Assembly (NCBI GenBank): GCA_023251875.1
Contig: JAHEXY010000001.1
Coordinates: forward strand, 1 to 64,000
DNA from: Bacteroidota bacterium
GTDB lineage: Bacteria; Bacteroidota; Bacteroidia; JAHEXY01
Length of the DNA: 64,000 nucleotides
Reading direction: 5' to 3'
In this document: one piece after another, positions 17,949 through 26,735 of the stretch
Numbering within the stretch: the first letter of the stretch is position 1
How the letters are laid out: each line of letters begins with the position of its first letter
The notes under the pieces: generated by a model
What the model saw: only the letters and a program-made list of their open reading frames with translations
Told to the model about the DNA's origin: nothing
Database searches by the model: none
Made by a program: the position numbers and the translations under genes

Positions 17949-18251
17949 ATGAAAAATATTTTATTTTCAACAATTAGTGCTGCTCTTATAATTGTAATAG
18001 CAGCCGGCATATCTGTTTTTGCAAGCTATTATTTACGAGGGAAAAACTACTCAGATTTGGGAGTGGGTATGTATATGCATTCCGATTGGGCATTTTTTGT
18101 TGGCGTTATAATCTATATGGGAATACTATTTTCAGGATATCAATTTGTAAAAAATTATTTACCCAAAGAATTCAAATCAATATTGATAATACTTGCCTTA
18201 GCCACATTAGTACCATTGCTTTGTTTAGTCAGCTTTACAGTAAGCTTTTAA
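17949..18251 (+). CDS. Small three-helix membrane protein, copy 1
   Basis: 100 residues from ATG 17949. Three membrane segments: ISAALIIVIAAGISVFASYY, FFVGVIIYMGILFSGYQF and ILIILALATLVPLLCLVSF. A charged loop (RGKNYSDLGVGMYMHSDW) sits between the first two. Almost identical to 23296-23598. No family recognised. Both copies are followed by a convergent family B gene, so the pair was duplicated as a unit. Confidence 0.7.
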   Translation: MKNILFSTISAALIIVIAAGISVFASYYLRGKNYSDLGVGMYMHSDWAFFVGVIIYMGILFSGYQFVKNYLPKEFKSILIILALATLVPLLCLVSFTVSF

Positions 18252-18321
18252 GCGTGTACAAATTGTTTTGAGAAAAGCATGGGTGAATAAAATTAATCCG
18301 GAAGGGCTAATGAGATGAATA

Positions 18322-19068
18322 TTAATATCCCTTAGGATAAAACCGAACATCCACAATTTTATCCGGATTTTTCTTTTCAAATTCAATCACAATGTTGTAT
18401 AAATTGTATTCTACATTGTGAGCCGAAATATCTTTAGGAAGCTTACATTGCCCATTGTAATTAGTGGATTCATACGTAAAATTAAATTTTACTATTTTTT
18501 CTCCTGCACTATCTGCAAGCGATATATTGTTTGCTATATCAAATGCGGTAAGCTCATTCATAGTATAGCTTGCAGTGGTTTCGTCAATTGACTGTTGTGA
18601 CAATAAATCTTCGTTTTTAATTATAATTCTTTCATTTCTTTGTTTGCTTTTTTTTATACAATTGTCGCTTTCATAATTTATATCATATCGACCTTTTTTA
18701 AATAGCAGGGAATCGGCATACAACTTAGTTGCACTATATTTTCGAAAAATAATATTCATTGTATCTCCATCATAAATAATCTCTATTTTACTTTTTAAAC
18801 CTTCAATAATATCGCAACAAATATACTTTTTTTCAAAAGTATTGTTTTCACTTTTTATAATCATGTAAAAAGCTGCTGACTTGTTCTCTGCTTCACCAAT
18901 GGAATACACCTCAATATCTTCTCCTAAGGCAAGTTGTTTTCCTGCTGAATCATATATTAAAAAACAAAACCTATTAGGGCCGGGTTGCGCAAATAGAGAT
19001 TGGGTTAAAAATAAAATGGTAAAAATAATGACCGTAACAAACATGTATGAGGATGGAAATAATTTCAT
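18322..19068 (-). CDS. Secreted protein family B, copy 1
   Basis: 248 residues. Signal peptide VIIFTILFLTQSLFAQ. The body has FCFLIYDSAGKQLALGEDIEV, a KKYICCDI pair of Cys, and a C-terminal ISAHNVEYNLYNIVIEFEKK followed by VDVRFYPKGY. Close paralogue of 23664-24371; an N-terminal fragment of a third copy is at 25227-25388. No known domain. Arrangement with the small membrane protein and family C genes is conserved between the two copies. Confidence 0.7.
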   Translation of the reverse strand: MKLFPSSYMFVTVIIFTILFLTQSLFAQPGPNRFCFLIYDSAGKQLALGEDIEVYSIGEAENKSAAFYMIIKSENNTFEKKYICCDIIEGLKSKIEIIYDGDTMNIIFRKYSATKLYADSLLFKKGRYDINYESDNCIKKSKQRNERIIIKNEDLLSQQSIDETTASYTMNELTAFDIANNISLADSAGEKIVKFNFTYESTNYNGQCKLPKDISAHNVEYNLYNIVIEFEKKNPDKIVDVRFYPKGY

Positions 19069-19137
19069 TTAAAATAAGTTATTTTTAATTTATTCCTATA
19101 TTTTTCATTCATTTGCAGAAACGTTTTTGAAAAACTA

Positions 19138-19164
19138 ACTTATTGGTTGAACAAACCTATAAGT
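19138..19164. promoter_or_regulatory. Inverted repeat upstream of the 19192 gene
   Basis: ACTTATTGGTT (19138-19148), 5 bp, AACCTATAAGT (19154-19164), one mismatch between arms. It lies 27 bp before the start at 19192, where an operator or a 5' hairpin would be expected. No -33/-7 pair was recognised here. Confidence 0.45.
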
Positions 19165-19191
19165 TGACAATCTTTAGCATAATAAAAGTTT

Positions 19192-19668
19192 ATGAACGAT
19201 GAGTTAGTTAAACAAGTACGATATGGCGCATGGATTTCCATTTTAATAGGATTTCCAATTTACTTTTTTTTCCTATTCATTTTTTTGGTCTGTGTTTCGT
19301 TTATTCTATGTAATGACATCTCATTTTTATTATGTGAAGAGGCATATATTTATATTTGGTCTGGCTTATATGGAATTATTGCACTTCTTATTTCATTATT
19401 AATTACTTTATGAATTTCAGGAAAAAACATTGTTAGAAATCTATCGAAAGGAGACCCATTGTTACTGGTCGCATTGAAACATTCCTATTGTATCAATTTT
19501 TCGGTTTGGTTAGTTTATGGAATCGTAAATAGTATACTAATTCCGGGTTTGGCATTGTACACGATAGGTTTTTCTATAATAAGTTTTTTCATTTTCGCTA
19601 TTTCATCTACTTTTACGATCAGTATATTAATATGCTATTTGATAAAAAAAAATCAACCAAAGAGTTGA
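19192..19668 (+). pseudogene. Multi-pass membrane protein gene split by one in-frame TGA
   Basis: The frame from ATG 19192 runs 73 codons, meets TGA at 19411-19413, and continues open in the same frame to a stop at 19666-19668. Both halves look like parts of one protein: two hydrophobic segments before (ISILIGFPIYFFFLFIFLVC, IYIWSGLYGIIALLISLLI), then ISGKNIVRNLSKGDPLLLVAL and two more membrane segments after (YGIVNSILIPGLALYTIGF, ISFFIFAISSTFTISILICY). Without the TGA the protein would be 158 residues. Probably a recent nonsense mutation; readthrough is the less likely alternative. A downstream TTG at 19459 could restart translation. Confidence 0.65.
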
Positions 19669-19680
19669 TTTTCTCTTTTC
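19651..19680 (+). terminator. Intrinsic terminator after the 19192 gene
   Basis: AATCAAC (19651-19657) pairs with GTTGATT (19664-19670), followed by TTCTCTTTTC. It overlaps the stop codon at 19666-19668. The stem is short and AT-rich. Confidence 0.55.
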
Positions 19681-19736
19681 AAGAACCCAATTGTTATTTA
19701 TAAATTTCATCTACTTACTAATTTCATCGTATCAAT

Positions 19737-20507
19737 TTAGTACCCAAATCCGGTTCCACTCTTATTAATTACTACATCTCCCATTGATTGAGAAACGGTA
19801 GTACATGAAATTGGATTATCTGATGCATCCACTATACATATTTGATCTCCTACTTTTGCTGTTCTTCTTTCTACGGAATTACCACTTACATTTCCTGTAG
19901 TTCCACTCCCATACTTTGGGGTATCGCCTATAAATATTCTTACATTTTCAGCGGAGGTATTTGTAAGAGAAAAACTAACTGATATAGGAGTCGGAGAAGT
20001 ACTTGTATTTTGTGTATTTGCTCCGGAATAAGAGGAAGGAGTATATGTTACTGCGTTATCTGGAGTTTTTAGGGTAGCAAGTTTTGACAAGGATTGTAAA
20101 TATATGCCTCTCGTTTTTGCGTATGATTCCAATGCGCTTTTATTCACCTTTAAATCTGCTTCAATAATTTTATTATTTATGTATGAAGTAACAATCTCTT
20201 CAATACTTGCATTGCCATAATTTACTTCAAAATAAGTATCAATAGAAGAGAAAGTAATTCTAAAACTTTTCATTCCAAAGTAAGCTGTTTTTATTGCATC
20301 AAACACTTGCGTTTTATCTTCACGGCTAAACTCATAGTAGGTAGTTATTTTATCAATTTTTTGTTCATTGTACAGGCAAAATTCTTTTTCCGCATTATAC
20401 ACTTTCCCTTTTTTTATGCTTACCTGTGCATAAATATTTGCAACTGAAAATGAAATTAGAAATGAAATGATAAAAATAATTTTTATGTAATATTGCTTTG
20501 TGTTCAT
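19737..20507 (-). CDS. Secreted protein family C, copy 1
   Basis: 256 residues. Signal peptide IIFIISFLISFSVANIYAQ. The first domain (about 25-150) has FCLYNEQKIDK, FRITFSSIDTYFEVNYGNASI and a helical YINNKIIEADLKVNKSALESYA. A Ser/Thr-rich linker (PSSYSGANTQNTSTSPTP) leads to a conserved C-terminal beta domain (SFSLTNTSAENVRIFIGDTP, GSVERRTAKVGDQI-like, VVINKSGTGFGY). Paralogues at 24380 and 25397 differ mainly in the first domain and linker. Function unknown. Downstream on the same strand is a family B gene after an unrelated insert. Confidence 0.7.
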   Translation of the reverse strand: MNTKQYYIKIIFIISFLISFSVANIYAQVSIKKGKVYNAEKEFCLYNEQKIDKITTYYEFSREDKTQVFDAIKTAYFGMKSFRITFSSIDTYFEVNYGNASIEEIVTSYINNKIIEADLKVNKSALESYAKTRGIYLQSLSKLATLKTPDNAVTYTPSSYSGANTQNTSTSPTPISVSFSLTNTSAENVRIFIGDTPKYGSGTTGNVSGNSVERRTAKVGDQICIVDASDNPISCTTVSQSMGDVVINKSGTGFGY

Positions 20508-20736
20508 AGAATTGAATTTGCTTGTTTACTTCATAATAAATAAATATTGTTTGTATAAAATTATCTTGCAACAACAAAAGCCCTGGATATCAAATTTTAT
20601 CCATTGTTTAGCTGTAAAAAATACAGGCCATTATCGTAGTCATTCACCTCTAAAAAAAATCTTTGACTGAATTATTATACGTATGCTCTGAAATAAGTGC
20701 ACCTTGAATATTGGTTGGAAATTTCGACCTTTATTT

Positions 20737-21315
20737 CTATTTGACTTTTGCACTTTTGGCAGCTTCCCACATAAGTTTTATATCATCATTAGGGTAATCG
20801 GTAAATTGATCAGGTGAAATATCATATGGCATGCCTTCAGTTATTACCACAGATTTTCCACCGGCCTCTAATCCATAAATAAAAGAAAGGTATCCGCTGG
20901 TGTTTTTCGCCATAAAACCATTTGCTTCTTCAGTCTCTAATTTTTCAAAACTTGGATTCATTTCTTTATCTGTTTTCATTGACTTGTACATGCTCATGTT
21001 ATCAGCAAGTGCTCCATCTATCTGTTTAAAATTTACTTTAAAAAATTTTCCCCCGTAAACAGAAATACTGCCATCAACATCATACTTTAATACTTTTGAA
21101 CCTTTAGGTGCTTTTATAACCACAGGTATACCGTTAGCGCTTAGATCAAGATCTACCAGATCAGCGGTTTTGTAATGGGTATCATTTTGAACTGAAGCTT
21201 CGGCTGATACCTGACCATCTGCGTTTGATGAAGTGTTAGTATCGGCCGATCCGCATGATTGTAATAATGTTGCAAATAAAATTGCACAAGCAAAAAATTT
21301 AGTTAGATTTTTCAT
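20737..21315 (-). CDS. Lipoprotein of unknown function
   Basis: 192 residues with leader and lipobox ATLLQSC (Cys 21), then a Ser/Asn/Ala-rich tether (SADTNTSSNADG). The folded part carries DLDLSANGIPVVIKAPKGS, YDVDGSISVYGGKFFKV, FEKLETEEANGFMAKN and YDISPDQFTDYP. I know no named family. The gene is single-copy in this window, and 20508-20736 shows no clear promoter or gene. Confidence 0.7.
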   Translation of the reverse strand: MKNLTKFFACAILFATLLQSCGSADTNTSSNADGQVSAEASVQNDTHYKTADLVDLDLSANGIPVVIKAPKGSKVLKYDVDGSISVYGGKFFKVNFKQIDGALADNMSMYKSMKTDKEMNPSFEKLETEEANGFMAKNTSGYLSFIYGLEAGGKSVVITEGMPYDISPDQFTDYPNDDIKLMWEAAKSAKVK

Positions 21316-21374
21316 GTTTATTATTTATTAGATTTTCCTAATAACATGTAGGAAGTACAACAACAAAAATTCAC

Positions 21375-22829
21375 TTATTTTTCAATAACAATTTTTTTGG
21401 AAATTTGATTATCTCCAATTTGCAGATTGATTGTATATATGCCTTTTGCATAGGCCGACAAATCAATTTTATTTTGGTAATATGTGCCTGATACTTTAGA
21501 TGTTTGAAATAATAATAGGTTACCACTTACATCATACATTCTTAATATTACATTCACATTATTTTCTGTAATACAGTTAATGATACATTGTTCTTGAGCA
21601 GGATTAGGGAAAATACTAACTTTAATTTCCGATTTATACAAGTTTTTTATGCCTGCACTTAAATAAGCACTATAATATCTGTAACTGGAATCTGTATTAT
21701 CCCAATTGTTACCATTCCAAGCTTGTCTTAATTCACTTGTTAAATTATTGTTTAAATCGTAGCTATTAAGGTACCGAAAGTCATCTGCCCAACTGTTAAT
21801 TTCCCAATATTGTGTTAGGTTAATTGTTAAATTATTATTTGAATCGTAGGTACAAAGACCCTGATAATCATTATCCCAACTGCTGCCATTCCAATGTTGG
21901 TAAAGGCCAGATGTTAAATTATTGTTTGTATCGTAGGTATAAAGATGCTGATAATCATTATCCCAACTGCTGCCATTCCAATATTGGTAAAGGTCAGATG
22001 TTAAATTATTGTTTGAATCGTAGGTATAAAGATTTCGGGTGCAATTTCTCCAACTGCTCCCTACCCATGGTTGGTATTTATAACAGGTTTTATTATTATT
22101 TGAATCGTACGTATAAAGATACCGAGAGTGATTATCCCAACTGCTGCCGTTCCAATTTTGGTATATGTTAGATGTTAAATTATTATTTGAATCGTAGGTA
22201 TAAAAATCTTGAGCACTATTATCCCAACCGTTTCCATTCCAAGATTGGGATAAACATGTTGTTAAATTATTGTTTGAATCGTTGGTGCAAAGTTTCTGAG
22301 AATAATTATACCAACTGCTGCCGTTCCATAATTGATATATATCAGATATTAAATTATTACTTGAATCGTAGGAATAAAAATCTTGAGCGTTATTATCCCA
22401 ATCGTTTCCATTCCATATTTGGTGTAAGTCTGTTGTTAAATTATTGTTTGAATCGTAGGTGTTAAAATTTTGATAACAATTTCCCCAACTGCTGCCGGTC
22501 CAAAATTTGACTAAGAAAAATGTTTTATTGTTATTTGAACCATAACCATAAAAATATTTACCATATAATTCCCAATTATTGGTATTATCCAAGTGCCAGT
22601 TATATATGCTGTCAAGCAAGTCGCTAGATGATGCTACATTTAGGGCAGAATTATTTCCAGATATTTTTTCTTCCGCATTAAAAATATTTATTTTATTTGA
22701 CATGAAAACTTCTTTGTTATCAGATAGCTGTACCAACTTGCTTAATTGATTTTCTTGTTTGGTTTGAGCATAACAAACATTCACAATTGTAAAAGTGGGA
22801 AAAGTCAAAATCATTAAAATAGTTTTCAT
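21375..22829 (-). CDS. T9SS-sorted protein with 29-residue YDSNNNLT/WNGSSWDN repeats, copy 1
   Basis: 484 residues. Signal peptide ILTFPTFTIVNVCYAQ. After a leader region come about eleven repeats of 29 residues (87 bp) of the form YTYDSNNNLTSDLYQYWNGS plus SWDNDYQHL, to about residue 385. The Tyr, Asp, Asn and Trp positions repeat strictly, like YD repeats of Rhs proteins but shorter. A T9SS type A sorting domain ends the protein (SIFPNPAQEQCII, MYDVSGNLLLFQ, YAKGIYTINL, KKIVIEK). The array probably folds into a long beta structure exposed at the surface. Paralogue at 28719-30170. Confidence 0.85.
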   Translation of the reverse strand: MKTILMILTFPTFTIVNVCYAQTKQENQLSKLVQLSDNKEVFMSNKINIFNAEEKISGNNSALNVASSSDLLDSIYNWHLDNTNNWELYGKYFYGYGSNNNKTFFLVKFWTGSSWGNCYQNFNTYDSNNNLTTDLHQIWNGNDWDNNAQDFYSYDSSNNLISDIYQLWNGSSWYNYSQKLCTNDSNNNLTTCLSQSWNGNGWDNSAQDFYTYDSNNNLTSNIYQNWNGSSWDNHSRYLYTYDSNNNKTCYKYQPWVGSSWRNCTRNLYTYDSNNNLTSDLYQYWNGSSWDNDYQHLYTYDTNNNLTSGLYQHWNGSSWDNDYQGLCTYDSNNNLTINLTQYWEINSWADDFRYLNSYDLNNNLTSELRQAWNGNNWDNTDSSYRYYSAYLSAGIKNLYKSEIKVSIFPNPAQEQCIINCITENNVNVILRMYDVSGNLLLFQTSKVSGTYYQNKIDLSAYAKGIYTINLQIGDNQISKKIVIEK

Positions 22830-22879
22830 TTACTAAAAAAATTAGGGTTAAAATATTACTCGCTAATTTTAGCGTGGTG

Positions 22880-22942
22880 CAAAATTAAATGATACAACGA
22901 TAAGTAGCAAAATCAATTTTTATAGTTTTTGTGGTTTATCTA
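22880..22942 (-). promoter_or_regulatory. Promoter P8 for the repeat protein at 22829
   Basis: Minus strand: TAGATAAACCACAAA (22942-22928), 16 bp, TTTG (22911-22908), 20 bp, TAATTTTG (22887-22880). The core boxes match the consensus fully. The region 22943-23128 beyond it holds no gene I can support. Confidence 0.8.
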
Positions 22943-23128
22943 ATACATGAAAAAATCATACAGCAATACTATTCATTGTGATAGCATTGTATTTTAAAGG
23001 ATATATCTATAGAAAAGTTTTTTTGCTAGCTACAATTATAGTTTGTATGAGAGAGAAATATATTTACACTTCAGGCTTAATATTATTTTCAACGAAAAAA
23101 TCATTTACAGCAATCTTGTTTCTGTTTC

Positions 23129-23269
23129 AGCAAGCGCTAAATAGGCTCAATTACAATATCCTGCATTAGTTTATAGATCGAGATAAACCCCAAAAATCAG
23201 ATATAATAAAGTTGAACCCAATTTAGTATTCCAATACATTTGCTATAAATATCAAGCACTTTAACTTTG
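23129..23269 (+). promoter_or_regulatory. Promoter P9 and copied upstream cassette for the membrane protein at 23296
   Basis: TTTG (23239-23242), 19 bp, TAACTTTG (23262-23269). AAAGTTGAACCCAAT (23208-23222) lies 16 bp upstream of TTTG, and a full box GAGATAAACCCCAAA lies at 23180-23194. The block 23129-23250 is nearly identical to 16491-16605, which drives an unrelated T9SS gene, while the -7 box and 5' leader match those of P7. Confidence 0.65.
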
Positions 23270-23295
23270 CTGAAAAATTGGTTGTAAACTATGAT

Positions 23296-23598
23296 ATGAA
23301 AAATATTTTTCTTTCAACAATTAGTGCTGCTCTTATAATTGTAATAGCAGCCGGCATATCTGTTTTTGCAAGCTATTATTTACGAGGGAAAAACTATTCT
23401 GATGTGGGAGTGGGTATGTATATGCATACCGATTGGGCATTTTTTGTTGGCGTTATAATCTATATGGGAATACTATTTTCAGGATATCAATTTGTAAAAA
23501 ATTATTTACCCAAAGAATTCAAATCAATATTGACAATACTTGCTTTAGCCGCACTATTACCATTACTTTTCTTAATCAGCTTTACAGTAAACTTTTAA
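23296..23598 (+). CDS. Small three-helix membrane protein, copy 2
   Basis: 100 residues from ATG 23296, differing from the copy at 17949-18251 at only a few positions (for example MHTDW for MHSDW). Same three membrane segments and loop. Its upstream region is different beyond the -7 box, so the coding copy was joined to another promoter. The convergent family B gene follows, as in copy 1. Confidence 0.7.
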   Translation: MKNIFLSTISAALIIVIAAGISVFASYYLRGKNYSDVGVGMYMHTDWAFFVGVIIYMGILFSGYQFVKNYLPKEFKSILTILALAALLPLLFLISFTVNF

Positions 23599-23663
23599 GT
23601 GGAGACAAATACTCTTGAGAAAAGCATGGGTGAATAAAATTAATCCATACTGATGAAATTGTA

Positions 23664-24371
23664 CTAATATCCTTTAGGATAAAACCGAACATCTACAATT
23701 TTATCCGGATCTTTCTTTTCAAATTCAATCACAATGTTGTATAAATTGTATTCTACATTGTGAGCCGAAATATCTTTAGGAAGCTTACATTGTCCATTGT
23801 AATTCGTTGATTCATACCTAAAATTATATTTTACCATTTTTTCTCCTGCACTATCTGCAAGCGCTGTTTTGTTTGCTAGGGCAAATGCTGTAAGCTCATT
23901 CATAGTATAGCTTGCAGTGGTTTCGTCAATTGACTGATGTGACAATAAATCTTCGTTTTTAATTATAATTCTTTCATTTCTTTGTTTGCTTTTTTTTATA
24001 CAATTGTCACTAGCATATTTTATAGCATATTGCCCTTTTTTAAATACCAGGGAATCGGCATACAACTTAGTTGCACTATATTTTTGAAAAAAGATATTCA
24101 TTGTATCCAAACCATAAATAAACACAATTTTACTGTTTAAGCCTTCAATAATATTGCAGCAACTATATTTTTTTTCAAAAGAATTGTTTTCACTTTTTAT
24201 AATCATGTAAAAAGCTGCTGACTTTTCTGCTTCACAAATGGAATACACCTCAATATCTTCTCCTAAGACAAGTTGTTTTCCCTCCGAGTTATACATTATA
24301 AAGCAAAACCAATTTGGGCCTGGCTGCGCAAATAGAGATTGGGTTAACAATAATACCAAAACTAATTTCAT
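23664..24371 (-). CDS. Secreted protein family B, copy 2
   Basis: 235 residues, starting MKLVLVLLLTQSLFAQ, a shorter signal peptide than the copy at 18322-19068; otherwise the two are closely similar through VDVRFYPKGY. Differences concentrate in the first 80 residues (CEAEKSAAFYM for GEAENKSAAFYM) and around YGLDTMNI. It begins 8 bp after the stop of the family C gene at 24380, so the two are an operon. Confidence 0.7.
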   Translation of the reverse strand: MKLVLVLLLTQSLFAQPGPNWFCFIMYNSEGKQLVLGEDIEVYSICEAEKSAAFYMIIKSENNSFEKKYSCCNIIEGLNSKIVFIYGLDTMNIFFQKYSATKLYADSLVFKKGQYAIKYASDNCIKKSKQRNERIIIKNEDLLSHQSIDETTASYTMNELTAFALANKTALADSAGEKMVKYNFRYESTNYNGQCKLPKDISAHNVEYNLYNIVIEFEKKDPDKIVDVRFYPKGY

Positions 24372-24379
24372 CCTGTCAA

Positions 24380-25180
24380 TTAATATCCAAAGTCTGTTCC
24401 ACTTTTATTAATCACCACTTCTCCCATTAATTCAGTAACTGTAAAGCATGAAATAGGATTATCAGATGCATCTAATATACATATTTGATTACCTACTTTT
24501 GCTGTTCTTCTTTCTACTGAATTACCACTTACAATTCCTGTTGTTCCACTCCCATACTTTGGCGTGTCTCCTATAAATATTCTTACATTTTCACCGGAGG
24601 TATTTGTAAGAGAAAAACTAACCGATCCAAGAGCTGATGAAGTAGTTGTATTGTGTGTATTTGTTCCGGAAGAAATGGCGGGTGTATAAGTAGTTGCATT
24701 TGCTGAAACTTTCAAGGTAGTAAGTTTCAAAATTGATCGTAAACGTATTTCTCTGGTTTCGGCATAAGCTTCAAGCGCACTTTTGTTTACCTTTAAATCG
24801 GCTTCTATAATTTTATTATTTATGTATGAAATAAGAATCTCCTCTATGCTTAAATTACCATAATTTACGTCAAAATAAGTATCAATAGAAGGGAAGGTAA
24901 TTCTGAAGCTTTTAATTTCAAAGTCAACAGTTTTTATTACATTAAATAGTTGTACTTTATCATTTCGAGTAAATTCATAATAGATTGTCCATTTATCTAT
25001 TTTTTGTTCTTTAAACAAACAAAATAAATTATTTTCATGATACACTTTTCCGTCTTTTAATGTTATCTGGGAATGTTGTTGCAATTTCCCAAAAGTAGAA
25101 ACGGAAGGGGTTGAGAAAATTGTTTTTAGGATTGAATTATTTTTTACAATTAATTCTTTGAATTGACTAAGTAAATTCAT
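24380..25180 (-). CDS. Family C paralogue with a replaced N-terminus (copy 2)
   Basis: 266 residues. From about residue 37 it matches the family C proteins at 19737 and 25397 (KDGKVYHENNLFCLFKEQKIDKW onward in conserved pieces, same C-terminal beta domain). The first 36 residues (MNLLSQFKELIVKNNSILKT, then FSTPSVSTFGKLQQHSQ) are not a signal peptide and match neither paralogue. Either the 5' end was exchanged and secretion lost, or export uses another route. Operon with the family B gene 8 bp downstream. Confidence 0.65.
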   Translation of the reverse strand: MNLLSQFKELIVKNNSILKTIFSTPSVSTFGKLQQHSQITLKDGKVYHENNLFCLFKEQKIDKWTIYYEFTRNDKVQLFNVIKTVDFEIKSFRITFPSIDTYFDVNYGNLSIEEILISYINNKIIEADLKVNKSALEAYAETREIRLRSILKLTTLKVSANATTYTPAISSGTNTHNTTTSSALGSVSFSLTNTSGENVRIFIGDTPKYGSGTTGIVSGNSVERRTAKVGNQICILDASDNPISCFTVTELMGEVVINKSGTDFGY

Positions 25181-25226
25181 TTTTTCTATTTTATTTTGTT
25201 AGTATCAAATTTACGTGATTGAAATA

Positions 25227-25388
25227 GGCATGCTGACTTCTTCTCTACTTTACCAATGGAATATTCCTCAATATCTTCTCCTAATGCAAGTTATTTTCCC
25301 TCCGAGTAATACATTGTAAAACAAAACCTATTAGGCCTGGCTGTGAAAATATTGATAAGGGTAAAAATAATATGAATACTAATTTCAT
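25227..25388 (-). pseudogene. 5' fragment of a family B gene
   Basis: Begins with ATG 25388 and MNTNFI-like codons, followed by DNA that matches the first 160 bp of 23664-24371 (TCTTCTCCTAATGCAAGTT region), with frame-breaking changes. It stands just downstream of the family C gene at 25397, as the intact family B gene follows the family C gene at 24380. A third C-B pair has therefore decayed here. The rest of 25181-25396 shows nothing else. Confidence 0.75.
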
Positions 25389-25396
25389 TATATCCA

Positions 25397-26170
25397 TTAG
25401 TACCCAAATCCGGTTCCACTCTTATTAATTACTACATCTCCCATTGATTGAGAAACCGTAATGCATGCAATTGGATTATCAGATGCATCTACTATACATA
25501 TTTGATCTCCTACTTTGGCTGTTCTTCTTTCTACTGAATTACCACTTACATTTCCTGTTGTTCCGCTCCCATACTTTGGTGTGTCTCCTATAAATATTCT
25601 TACATTTTCAGCGGAGGTATTTGAAAGAGAAAAACTAACCGATGTAGGTGCTGAAGACGTTGTTGTATTTTGTGTATTTGTTCCGGAAGAAGAGAAAGAA
25701 GTAGTATAGGTTTCTGCATTTGCTGAAGTTTTTAGGGTAGAAAGTTTTGACAAGGATTGTAAATAGATGCCTTTGGTTTGAGCATAAACTTCAAGGGCTT
25801 TTTTATTTAATGATAAATCCTCTCCGATAATTTTATTATTAATATAAGAGGTAATAATATCTTCAATACTTGCATTGCCATAATTTACTTCAAAATAAGT
25901 ATCGATAGAGGAGAAGGTAATTCTAAAACTCTTCATTCCTGAGTAAGCTGTTGTTATTACATTAAATAGTTGTACTTTATCAATTCGAGTAAATTCATAA
26001 TAGTTTGTCCATTTATCTATTTTTTGTTCTTTATACAGGCAAAATTCTTTTTCCGAATTATATACTTTCCCTTTTTTCATGCTTACTTGTGCATAGAGAT
26101 TTGCAATTGAAAATGAAATTAGAAATGAAATGATGAAGATAATTTTTATGTAATATTGCTTTGTGTTCAT
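25397..26170 (-). CDS. Secreted protein family C, copy 3
   Basis: 257 residues. Signal peptide IIFIISFLISFSIANLYAQ is nearly identical to copy 1. First domain with FCLYKEQKIDKWTNYYEFTR, FRITFSSIDTYFEVNYG; Ser/Thr-rich linker (SFSSSGTNTQNTTTSSAPTS); C-terminal beta domain ending VVINKSGTGFGY. The linker and the segment around residues 100-150 differ most between copies, which would fit variation under selection for surface exposure. Followed by the decayed family B fragment. Confidence 0.7.
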   Translation of the reverse strand: MNTKQYYIKIIFIISFLISFSIANLYAQVSMKKGKVYNSEKEFCLYKEQKIDKWTNYYEFTRIDKVQLFNVITTAYSGMKSFRITFSSIDTYFEVNYGNASIEDIITSYINNKIIGEDLSLNKKALEVYAQTKGIYLQSLSKLSTLKTSANAETYTTSFSSSGTNTQNTTTSSAPTSVSFSLSNTSAENVRIFIGDTPKYGSGTTGNVSGNSVERRTAKVGDQICIVDASDNPIACITVSQSMGDVVINKSGTGFGY

Positions 26171-26201
26171 AGGATTATATTTTTTGTATTTATTATTAAA
26201 A

Positions 26202-26225
26202 GGAAAAGACTATACCGTCTCTTCC
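26202..26225 (-). terminator. Hairpin between the 26264 and 26170 genes
   Basis: On the minus strand GGAAGAGAC and GTCTTTTCC (26225-26202) pair with one mismatch, followed by TTTTAATAA. Position fits the end of the lipocalin-like gene. Strength modest. Confidence 0.5.
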
Positions 26226-26263
26226 TCTTATTGTTTAACCAATCTAACTTTTATAAAAAAAAA

Positions 26264-26680
26264 TTATTTCACATAATAGAATGTTGTAAAATTTCCTGTT
26301 TCATCCTTACTTTTTACGGTAAATTTGTTTTCGTTTAGTTCCACAACATCTCCTACCTCTTCTTTTCCCTGAAGTACGGTAGTGAGTTTTTTTCCATCTT
26401 CACTTAATTTCCATGTACCCTTCTCAACTTTTGGATCTCCGCCAATAGACATGGTAGAACGCACAACTTCCCCATTGCTGTTATAATCACATGAAGTTGA
26501 TTTTTTCATTTCTTCAACAACGGCTTTTAGAAATTCCTTATCAGCTGCAGAGGCTGATGCGGTTTCCAAATTGTCGAACTTCCATTTTCCTTCTACCAAT
26601 TTTGCCGGTGTTTGTTCGGAACATGAATTTAAAACAGTTGCAGCAAAAATAGCCACAGCAGCATACTTGAGATTTCTCAT
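26264..26680 (-). CDS. Lipocalin-like lipoprotein
   Basis: 138 residues with leader and lipobox ATVLNSC (Cys 20). The mature protein has LVEGKWKFDNLE at the start, a mid-region Cys, and strands GTWKLSEDGKKLTTVL, DVVELNENKFTVKS and NFTTFYYVK. This order (GxWxx at the N-terminus, then Lxxxxxx-FTVKS strands) is that of small Bacteroidota lipocalin-like domains, which probably bind lipids or other hydrophobic ligands at the envelope. Single gene. The ligand cannot be told from sequence. Confidence 0.7.
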   Translation of the reverse strand: MRNLKYAAVAIFAATVLNSCSEQTPAKLVEGKWKFDNLETASASAADKEFLKAVVEEMKKSTSCDYNSNGEVVRSTMSIGGDPKVEKGTWKLSEDGKKLTTVLQGKEEVGDVVELNENKFTVKSKDETGNFTTFYYVK

Positions 26681-26735
26681 AATTGAATTGATTTAAGTAG
26701 TTAATAAAATTGATTGTGGTTAACGAAATATGATT

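Noticed and set aside
21824-22465. Plus-strand repeat ORFs reading MLNYYLNRRYKD-like
   Set aside because: They are the antisense shadow of the 29-residue repeat protein; the sense strand has signal peptide and sorting domain.
22978-23169. 63-codon plus-strand ORF
   Set aside because: Low-complexity composition, no promoter, and part of it is the copied cassette that is non-coding at 16491.
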